Source: Macrococcoides goetzii (GTDB taxonomy: Bacteria > Bacillota > Bacilli > Staphylococcales > Staphylococcaceae). Taken from it: a stretch of 64,000 nt of DNA. The stretch is taken from the NCBI RefSeq assembly GCF_002742385.2, contig NZ_MJBI02000001.1, positions 620,001 to 684,000 on the forward strand, in the 5' to 3' direction. Made by a program: the position numbers and the translations under genes. Below the pieces are notes generated by a model, which saw only the letters and a list, made by a program, of their open reading frames with translations, was not told where the DNA came from and did not search any database. Shown here in pieces: positions 57,799 to 64,000 of the stretch; position 1 is the first letter of the stretch; the number at the start of each line of letters is the position of its first letter.

Positions 57799-58395
57799 TT
57801 ATACAATATGTATACCTATAATATTATCACCTGCAAAGGCGAATTGAATAGCTGTATATTTCCCGCAGAAAATCGAAGTTAAAATATGAATATTTCTTTT
57901 ATTGATGGGTGGTAAATGAATGAAGACCTCTCTTTTATTTTCACTAAGTTCACTTAATTGTTTATTTATTAGATTATCATGATGATTTTTAATCACTTCA
58001 CTCTTTTGGTTTGCATCAAAAAAATATTTATTGATGATATCATTATTTTGCTCCATTTTACTTTGTAATGTTGTATCGCTATCATTATCCGTAACTTGTT
58101 GTAACTTCGACTTTATATCTGGTTGCTCATATAACTTAAGTAAATCATGCAGAGGATGGTTAATGGATTTTAAAGCATTCTTTTGCGCTTTAATCGATGT
58201 CTCCTTCATCCTGGAAAAAGCAGTGTATCCTTCATAAGAGCAATAAGATTCAAAGTGATCAGACAAATCTGTTAAATCGATATTCATTTGAATACTTATA
58301 CCAATATCATTTGGTAATGCATCAAAAAATAATGCATATAATGGTAATATGGTTTGTGTAATCTCTTCTTTATAATATGTATCCATCAACCTCAT
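57799..58395 (-). CDS. Hypothetical cytosolic protein between rny and ymdB
   Basis: The start is uncertain: ATG at 58410, 58395 or 58386 are in frame, and AGAGAGGAAG before 58395 makes that my choice (198 residues). The protein is helical and polar, with RMKETSIKAQKNALKSINHPLHDLLKLYE, NDIINKYFFDANQKSEVIKNHHDN and a hydrophobic C-terminal end ILTSIFCGKYTAIQFAFAGDNIIGIHIV. No known domain is apparent. It begins about 75 bases downstream of the rny terminator and leads the ymdB transcript. Confidence 0.55.
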   Translation of the reverse strand: MRLMDTYYKEEITQTILPLYALFFDALPNDIGISIQMNIDLTDLSDHFESYCSYEGYTAFSRMKETSIKAQKNALKSINHPLHDLLKLYEQPDIKSKLQQVTDNDSDTTLQSKMEQNNDIINKYFFDANQKSEVIKNHHDNLINKQLSELSENKREVFIHLPPINKRNIHILTSIFCGKYTAIQFAFAGDNIIGIHIV

Positions 58396-58470
58396 CTTCC
58401 TCTCTAGCATATGAATAATTTAATTATAATATATTTCCATTATAGATACTATTTACCTTAAGCAAAGAAA

Positions 58471-58506
58471 AACAACGCTTAAAACCATTCGGCTATAAGC
58501 GTTGTT
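58471..58506 (-). terminator. Terminator of rny
   Basis: AACAACGCTTA (58471-58481) pairs with TAAGCGTTGTT (58496-58506), with a 14-base loop that may pair further. It follows rny on the minus strand. Confidence 0.8.
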
Positions 58507-58519
58507 TAAATTGTTATTA

Positions 58520-60079
58520 TTATTTCGCGTATTCAATCGCACGCATTTCTCTGACGACTGTCACTTTAATATGACCAGGATATTGTAATTCTTCTTCAAT
58601 CTGATTTTTAATATCTCTCGCGATACGATGTGCTTTTAAATCATCGACATCTTCTGGTGAAACGATAATTCTAATCTCGCGCCCAGCTTGAATCGCAAAT
58701 GATTTTTCAACGCCATCATAACTTTCAGAGATTTGTTCCAATCGTTCAAGACGTCTTACATAATTCTCTAATGTTTCTCGTCTTGCTCCAGGTCTTGCTG
58801 CGCTTAACGCATCAGCTGCTGCGACAAGTACTGAGATAACACTATTCGGTTCAATATCCCCATGATGTGAGTGAATTGCATTAATTACTGTAGGATGTTC
58901 ACGATATTTCTTCGCTAAATCCACACCAATTTCAACATGTGATCCTTCAACTTCATGGTCAATCGCTTTACCGATATCATGTAATAATCCTGCACGTTTT
59001 GCTAAAGTAATATCTTCACCAAGTTCAGCTGCAAGCATTCCTGATAAATGTGCTACTTCAATAGAATGTTTCAGCACATTTTGTCCATAACTCGTACGGA
59101 ACTTCATGCGTCCTAAAATCTTCACTAAGTCTGGATGTAAATTATGTATACCAAGTTCAAAAGTCGCTGCTTCCCCAGCTTCACGAATAATTTCGTCAAC
59201 AGATTTACGCGCTTTTTCAACCATCTCTTCAATACGTCCAGGGTGAATTCTTCCATCTGAAACTAAAGCTTCTAATGCTGTTTTAGCAATTTCGCGTCTA
59301 ATTGGGTCGAATCCAGATAAAATGACCGCTTCAGGTGTATCATCAATGATTAAATCAATACCTGTTAACGTTTCTAATGTACGAATATTTCGACCTTCAC
59401 GACCGATAATTCTACCTTTCATTTCATCATTTGGAAGGTTAATTACTGATACAGTTGATTCTGAAGTATGTTCTGCTGCTAAACGTTGAACTGTAGTTGC
59501 AAGTACCATTTTTGCTTTTTTATCAACCAGCATTTTTGCTTCTTGTTCTTTTTCTTTCACCATAACAGCAATGTCATGTGTTAATTCATCTTCAACTTGA
59601 TCAATGATTTCCTGTTTTGCTTCTTCTTGCGTCAGTCCGGAGATGCGTGTTAATTCTTGTTCATGTTTTACTATAATGTCTTGGACACTTTGCTCTAACG
59701 CATCTACATGTTGTTGTTTTTCTTCAATTTTAGATTCTTTTTGTTCTAAAAGTTCATCCTTTTTATCTAAAAGTTCACTTTTACGATCTAAGTTTTCTTC
59801 TTTTTGAAGTAGTCTTGCTTCTTGTCTTGCAAGGTCTGAACGACGTTCTTTATACTCTGCTTCTAAACGATCACTTCTTACTTGATTCTCTTCTTTAGCT
59901 TCAAGTAATTTTTCCTTTTTAAGACTTTCAGCTTCTTTGTTTGCTTCACTAATAATATGTTCAGCAGTTGTACGCGCTTGATTTTGCTGATTAGTTAAGC
60001 TGTTTTTTGCTAATACATACCCTACACCAACACCTAGAATTATTCCAAGCAAAATGTATAAGAGGGTTAATAGTTCCAC
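58520..60079 (-). CDS. rny: RNase Y
   Basis: RNase Y is the main endoribonuclease that starts mRNA decay in Firmicutes, held at the membrane. The 519-residue protein has an N-terminal membrane anchor (about 1-25), a long charged coiled coil (about 30-200), a KH domain ([24 protein letters not shown]), and an HD domain with catalytic [12 protein letters not shown] and HHGD. Length and order match the family. RicA, its specificity factor, is encoded at 39629. Confidence 0.96.
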   Translation of the reverse strand: MELLTLLYILLGIILGVGVGYVLAKNSLTNQQNQARTTAEHIISEANKEAESLKKEKLLEAKEENQVRSDRLEAEYKERRSDLARQEARLLQKEENLDRKSELLDKKDELLEQKESKIEEKQQHVDALEQSVQDIIVKHEQELTRISGLTQEEAKQEIIDQVEDELTHDIAVMVKEKEQEAKMLVDKKAKMVLATTVQRLAAEHTSESTVSVINLPNDEMKGRIIGREGRNIRTLETLTGIDLIIDDTPEAVILSGFDPIRREIAKTALEALVSDGRIHPGRIEEMVEKARKSVDEIIREAGEAATFELGIHNLHPDLVKILGRMKFRTSYGQNVLKHSIEVAHLSGMLAAELGEDITLAKRAGLLHDIGKAIDHEVEGSHVEIGVDLAKKYREHPTVINAIHSHHGDIEPNSVISVLVAAADALSAARPGARRETLENYVRRLERLEQISESYDGVEKSFAIQAGREIRIIVSPEDVDDLKAHRIARDIKNQIEEELQYPGHIKVTVVREMRAIEYAK

Positions 60080-60168
60080 ATAAACACCTCCTTATTTGCT
60101 TTTTTTCATCTAGTACACATAAGACTTTAGTACAGAAATAAAATACCACTTATTTCATATACAAATTA

Positions 60169-60198
60169 ATTGTACGTTTAATAAGTTAAGCGTGTCAA
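60169..60198 (-). promoter_or_regulatory. rny promoter
   Basis: Minus strand: -35 TTGACA (60193-60198), 18-base spacer, -10 TACAAT (60169-60174), leaving a leader of about 80 bases. Confidence 0.65.
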
Positions 60199-60252
60199 GA
60201 TAAGTAGAAAATAATTTAACGTATATTTAATTAATTGTTGAAATATTACAAA

Positions 60253-60298
60253 AATCCGAATAACATGTTATTTTGTTTCATAACATATTATTCGGATT
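60253..60298 (-). terminator. Terminator of recA
   Basis: A long stem (60253-60271 with 60280-60298) with one G-U pair in the minus-strand RNA, then TTTTTG. Its arms carry AATCCGAATAA and TTATTCGGATT. Confidence 0.85.
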
Positions 60299-60305
60299 CG
60301 AAATA

Positions 60306-61367
60306 TTATACTAATTCATCATCAAACAAATCATCTGCTGGGGGTGCTTCCGTAGTTTCAGTTTTAACTGCATCTTTATCTTCACCGATGCCCATCGCTT
60401 TACGAATCTTCATATCAATTTCGTCACGAACTTCCGGATTTTCACGTAAGTATGTTTTAATGTTCTCACGTCCCTGTCCAATACGTTCACCTTCATACGA
60501 ATACCATGCGCCTGATTTTTGTAGAACTTCATACTCTGCACCTAAATCAACCATTTCACCTTCGCGAGAAATACCTTGACCATACATAATATCCACTTCT
60601 GCAACTTTAAATGGTGGTGCTACTTTATTTTTAACAACTTTAATCTTAGTACGGTTACCTACAATATCCTGACCTTGCTTTAACTGTTCTGCACGACGTA
60701 CTTCTAAACGTACTGAAGAGTAGAATTTTAGTGCACGACCACCTGGTGTTGTCTCAGGATTTCCAAACATAACACCGATTTTTTCACGCACTTGGTTTAT
60801 GAATATTGCAATCGTATTTGATTTAGAGACTGCACCTGAAAGTTTACGTAATGCCTGAGACATTAAACGCGCCTGAAGACCCATATGAGAATCTCCCATT
60901 TCCCCTTCAATCTCAGCTTTAGGCGTTAATGCAGCGACTGAATCGACTACGATAATATCGACAGCACCACTACGTACAAATGCTTCTGCGATTTCTAAAC
61001 CTTGTTCACCGTGATCAGGTTGTGATAAATAAAGATTATCAATATCTACACCTAGTTTTTGTGCATAAACGGGATCAAGTGCATGCTCTGCATCGATAAA
61101 TGCTGCAATACCACCTTGTTTCTGTACTTCAGCAATCGCATGTAAAGCAACTGTTGTTTTACCAGAACTCTCTGGTCCATATATTTCGATAATACGTCCT
61201 TTAGGATATCCGCCTATCCCTAAAGCATTATCCAGTGTAATCGATCCAGAAGAAACTGCTGACACATTGCGTGTAGCATTTTCTCCTAGTTTCATTACCG
61301 CACCTTTACCAAAAGATTTTTCCATATTCTTAATTACTGTATCTAAAGCTTGTTGACGTTCACTCAT
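60306..61367 (-). CDS. recA: Recombinase A
   Basis: RecA drives strand exchange and triggers LexA self-cleavage. The start at 61367 ([28 protein letters not shown]) has AGGAGG upstream; the earlier frame back to 61421 adds an unlikely 18-residue leader. The 353-residue protein has Walker [10 protein letters not shown], Walker B region [11 protein letters not shown], and [40 protein letters not shown]. An SOS box lies upstream. The C-terminal tail is acidic as usual. Confidence 0.97.
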   Translation of the reverse strand: MSERQQALDTVIKNMEKSFGKGAVMKLGENATRNVSAVSSGSITLDNALGIGGYPKGRIIEIYGPESSGKTTVALHAIAEVQKQGGIAAFIDAEHALDPVYAQKLGVDIDNLYLSQPDHGEQGLEIAEAFVRSGAVDIIVVDSVAALTPKAEIEGEMGDSHMGLQARLMSQALRKLSGAVSKSNTIAIFINQVREKIGVMFGNPETTPGGRALKFYSSVRLEVRRAEQLKQGQDIVGNRTKIKVVKNKVAPPFKVAEVDIMYGQGISREGEMVDLGAEYEVLQKSGAWYSYEGERIGQGRENIKTYLRENPEVRDEIDMKIRKAMGIGEDKDAVKTETTEAPPADDLFDDELV

Positions 61368-61501
61368 ATATTCGAGTCCTCCTATAATTACAATCGTTGT
61401 TTGTTGTTTTATGTTACTCATTTGCTACTAATATTATCACTTACATTTATAACACTATTTCAAATATTTATATCGTAACTTCATTACTCACTACAAGTAA
61501 T

Positions 61502-61552
61502 ACTATACTGATTATTTATTAATTTAGCAAGCAAAAAGCGAACGCATGTTTG
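61502..61552 (-). promoter_or_regulatory. recA promoter with LexA (SOS) box
   Basis: Minus strand: -35 TTGCTA (61525-61530), 17-base spacer, -10 TATAGT (61502-61507). CGAACGCATGTTTG (61539-61552) fits the Gram-positive SOS consensus CGAACRNRYGTTYG at each position and lies 8 bases upstream of the -35. The 61368-61676 stretch otherwise holds only a recA leader of about 130 bases and A/T-rich sequence. Confidence 0.75.
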
Positions 61553-61647
61553 TATTTTTTTTATAATTCCCTTAAAAATGGGAACAAACACTATAATTTC
61601 TGGGATTATCCTTAATTATTTTTGAATAAAGTAAAATTTTAGAAAAA

Positions 61648-61672
61648 AAGAGCTAAGATAGACTTAGCCCTT
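61648..61672 (-). terminator. Terminator of pgsA
   Basis: AAGAGCTAAG (61648-61657) pairs with CTTAGCCCTT (61663-61672), one G-U pair in the RNA, then TTTTTT on the minus strand. Confidence 0.75.
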
Positions 61673-61676
61673 AATA

Positions 61677-62258
61677 TTATTTAGAATTTTTAAAGACGTT
61701 TCTGCCATGATAAAAATATTCAATACCAGACAAAATAGTGAAAAATACAGCGATATACATCAATGGATTACCCAGCTTGAAACCAATCATCTGATTGAAT
61801 GGCTCATTAAGCAATAATAAAGTCATTGCTAACATCGTTACTGCAGTCTTAATCTTTCCTAATTGGCCTGCAGCAGAAACAAACCCCTGCTCGATTTGTA
61901 ATAAACGTAAACCAGTAACTGCAAATTCTCTTGCAATAATCACAATGGCCATCCAGGATGGAATTAATCCAAGTTCTACTAAAGCAATCAATCCACTTGA
62001 TACAAGTAGCTTGTCAGCTAACGGATCTAAAAATTTCCCCATATTCGTTACAAGCTGCCATTTTCTTGCTAAATAGCCGTCAATCCAGTCTGTCAGTGAT
62101 GCGAAGATAAAAATACATGCTGCAATAAATTGTTCAATACGCATTGTGTCACTACCTAAAAAGCTCATTTTCCCCATATTAAAATCTGCTAGTAAAAACA
62201 CTAGAAATACAGGTATAAGCAAAACGCGCGCAACTGTAATTTGATTTGGTATATTCAT
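61677..62258 (-). CDS. pgsA: CDP-diacylglycerol-glycerol-3-phosphate 3-phosphatidyltransferase
   Basis: PgsA makes phosphatidylglycerol phosphate in the cytoplasmic membrane, the precursor of PG, lysyl-PG and cardiolipin. The 193-residue membrane protein has the CDP-alcohol transferase motif [30 protein letters not shown] (DGxxAR, G, two Asp) and about four to five hydrophobic segments. It opens [20 protein letters not shown]. The next gene downstream is recA, without the cinA that usually lies between. Confidence 0.95.
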   Translation of the reverse strand: MNIPNQITVARVLLIPVFLVFLLADFNMGKMSFLGSDTMRIEQFIAACIFIFASLTDWIDGYLARKWQLVTNMGKFLDPLADKLLVSSGLIALVELGLIPSWMAIVIIAREFAVTGLRLLQIEQGFVSAAGQLGKIKTAVTMLAMTLLLLNEPFNQMIGFKLGNPLMYIAVFFTILSGIEYFYHGRNVFKNSK

Positions 62259-62295
62259 GATTAACTTCCTTTACTTATTAGTTTAAATCAATTTT

Positions 62296-63150
62296 TTATT
62301 GTAAAACTTTAAAGAAATATGTTCTTGTAATTAAATTATCTGCTTCTTTTGGTACAGATACCTTCTTATCGTTAATGTATACTTCCATCGAAGTTGAGTT
62401 CCCTGATATTAACGTGATACTTTTAACTTTTTCATCGATTTCAAATGTTTCTTTCTTCATTTCTTTATATGCATAATTTTTCTTTTTATCATCATAGATT
62501 TGTACCCATGTTGGTATTTTAGAATCTATCCTAAGCTTTAACGGTTCTGTTGATTCTACTTCATATGCTAAGTTTGCACCATCAAAGTTTTTATAGGTTA
62601 ATTTAGTCGACGCTTCTACTTTAGCATTATCTTTTTCTTTTTGTTTATCACTTGTTGATTGTTCTGTTTTAGATGCAACAGGTTTTTCTTCTGTCTTTTT
62701 TTCAACTTTAACATTACGGCTCTTATTGATATCTTCTGCCTGCCACTCACTATTTTTATCAATGAAGATAAACTGTGAAAAGATAAGCCAAATTAAAAAC
62801 ATCATAAGAATAATCCCTAACAGCCATGCTAATAATTTTTGAACACTATGATCTGTACTTTGTGTTGTTTGAGTACTTTTAATCTGTTTGCTTGCTTCTT
62901 TAGCACTTAATTTTCTAGTTGGTAATTCATTTTGATGTTCGTTCAATAGATTTTCAGCATTTAAATTAACTGCTTTTGCATATTTCTCTATAAACCCTCG
63001 TGTATAGTCAGGATTGGGCAAACGATCAAATTCATTTTTCTCAATCATTTCTATGTATTTCTTTTGTATCTTCACTTTTTTCTCTAAATCTATTAACGTC
63101 ATACCTAACGATTCACGTTTTGAACGTAATATTTGTCCGATTGGTTTCAT
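62296..63150 (-). CDS. RodZ-like protein (YmfM), HTH plus DUF4115
   Basis: A 284-residue protein with an N-terminal helix-turn-helix of the RodZ type (IGQILRSKRESLGMTLIDLEKKVKIQKKYIEMIEKNEFDRLP, then YTRGFIEKYAKAVNL), a linker, one membrane segment near 110-130 (LLAWLLGIILMMFLIWLIF), a Lys/Glu-rich stretch and a C-terminal DUF4115 beta domain. In B. subtilis the counterpart is YmfM/RodZ, between ymfK and pgsA as here. In rods RodZ ties MreB to the wall machinery; a coccus lacking MreB would use it differently. Confidence 0.88.
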   Translation of the reverse strand: MKPIGQILRSKRESLGMTLIDLEKKVKIQKKYIEMIEKNEFDRLPNPDYTRGFIEKYAKAVNLNAENLLNEHQNELPTRKLSAKEASKQIKSTQTTQSTDHSVQKLLAWLLGIILMMFLIWLIFSQFIFIDKNSEWQAEDINKSRNVKVEKKTEEKPVASKTEQSTSDKQKEKDNAKVEASTKLTYKNFDGANLAYEVESTEPLKLRIDSKIPTWVQIYDDKKKNYAYKEMKKETFEIDEKVKSITLISGNSTSMEVYINDKKVSVPKEADNLITRTYFFKVLQ

Positions 63151-63168
63151 AATTGCCCCCTTTACGGC

Positions 63169-63963
63169 TTAAAAGAACGCAAATTCGTCATTATCAAATA
63201 AACTGTTCTTTGATAACTTTTCGTACGTAATTTCCTGATCTTCTGTTTCACGTAATTCTATAATGTAATCAAAATCTTCTAATGTGTAATCTGTTTTCTG
63301 TACAAATAAATCTGGATGCTCTATAACTTTTGTTGTTGGTAATGACATAACTTCTCTTACAAGATTAAGATGTTCAGCGTTCTGTTTGATTGTCAAAGCA
63401 CCATCTATAATGAATATATGTTTATCGTCATATTCGCCCTTATACAATTTATTACGAACGGTTTGTTTAATCATCGTAGAAGAAATAAATAACCACTTCT
63501 TATGTGCACAAACACTTGCAGCTACAACAGATTCTGTTTTTCCTACACGTGGCATCCCTCGCACTCCAATCACCTGGTTACCATCCTGCTTAAATAACTC
63601 AGCCATTAAATCTACAAGGATACCTAAATCTTTACGCACAAATTTAAAGGTATGCTTATTTTTATTATCTCTTTCAATATGCTGTCCATGTCGTACTGCC
63701 AAACGATCCTGTAATAATGGTTTACGTAATTTAATAATTTCAATATCTTCTAACTGACTGATAATATTTTCAAAACGCGTTACTTTTTCAAGATCATCCG
63801 TTTTAATTAACAATCCACGGACACCTTGGTCAACACCATTGATTGTAATGATACTGATTCCGAGTACGCCAAGTAAACTTGAAACATCTCCAAGTAAACC
63901 AGCTCTGTTAATCTTAATTTCATATTCAAGATACCATTCTTTCGTTTCATGAAGTGCTGTCAT
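63169..63963 (-). CDS. YmfK-like protein (DUF3388) with P-loop
   Basis: Start at 63963 (MTALHETKEWYLEYEIKINRAG) with AGGGGG 7 bases upstream; the open frame reaches 63987 but without support. The 264-residue protein has an N-terminal ACT-like half (NRAGLLGDVSSLLGVLGISIITINGVDQGVRGLLIK) and a C-terminal half with a Walker A-like loop GVRGMPRVGKTES and IFIIDGALTIK. This is the DUF3388 family (YmfK in B. subtilis), of unknown function, always next to the rodZ-pgsA genes. Confidence 0.8.
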   Translation of the reverse strand: MTALHETKEWYLEYEIKINRAGLLGDVSSLLGVLGISIITINGVDQGVRGLLIKTDDLEKVTRFENIISQLEDIEIIKLRKPLLQDRLAVRHGQHIERDNKNKHTFKFVRKDLGILVDLMAELFKQDGNQVIGVRGMPRVGKTESVVAASVCAHKKWLFISSTMIKQTVRNKLYKGEYDDKHIFIIDGALTIKQNAEHLNLVREVMSLPTTKVIEHPDLFVQKTDYTLEDFDYIIELRETEDQEITYEKLSKNSLFDNDEFAFF

Positions 63964-64000
63964 TAACAAACCCCCTATATATACCAACCACCATTCACGC

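Overview
This 64 kb window looks like chromosome from a low-GC Gram-positive coccus of the Staphylococcaceae, most like Macrococcus or a near relative. The proteins are closest, from memory, to staphylococcal ones (GlpD, GlpK, PanB, RecA, GlnR, KatA). Several gene orders also match the Staphylococcus aureus core genome as I recall it: glpP-glpF-glpK-glpD-hydrolase-miaA-hfq-gpo-hflX-glnR-glnA, lysC/hom-thrC-thrB-HAD, katA/rpmG/rpsN/guaC, and ymfK-rodZ-pgsA-recA-rny-ymdB-korAB-miaB-ricA-mutSL. I see no rRNA, tRNA, transposase, phage gene or CRISPR array.

Layout. 1-2.5 kb: the 3' end of a ZinT-domain gene, then a four-gene run on the minus strand (CAP-domain protein, Nudix-like protein, VOC protein, small membrane protein). 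2.5-8 kb: guaC and a compact zinc-starvation island. Two COG0523 GTPase paralogues are each followed by a zinc-independent ribosomal protein (rpsN on the minus strand, rpmG on the plus strand), with an AdcA-type zinc-binding lipoprotein between them. Zur-type palindromes precede all three transcription units. 8-12 kb: a 61-bp tandem hairpin repeat, katA under a perfect PerR box, a LysP-like permease and an orphan gene. 12-22 kb: panBCD and a divergent ketopantoate reductase, a HAD phosphatase, thrB-thrC-hom and divergent lysC, a DUF2332 protein and a decayed lipoprotein gene. 22-29.7 kb: an 11-residue-repeat lipoprotein, glnRA, a PLP enzyme, hflX, gpo, hfq, miaA and a lipase-like hydrolase.

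29.7-41.6 kb: the glycerol operon (glpP, glpF, glpK, glpD) with a cre site and a leader terminator, mutL, mutS, the vitamin transporter subunit thiW, ricA and miaB. 41.7-49.9 kb: a zinc-ribbon protein, a GntR-controlled ABC transporter containing a previously unlisted 42-residue membrane peptide, a BmrCD-like heterodimeric exporter, a DedA protein and a lipoprotein. 49.9-52.9 kb: a thiamine-precursor ABC transporter under a TPP riboswitch. 53-64 kb: korAB, ymdB with two unknown neighbours, rny, recA (SOS box), pgsA, a RodZ-like protein and a YmfK-like protein.

How the parts work together: the zinc island saves zinc by swapping ribosomal proteins, importing zinc and allocating it through GTPase chaperones. 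The glp genes take up, phosphorylate and oxidise glycerol. The lysC-hom-thrC-thrB block makes threonine from aspartate. RicA and RNase Y, encoded 18 kb apart, belong to the same mRNA-maturation machinery. All function calls come from reading the sequence and from remembered family signatures; no database search was run.
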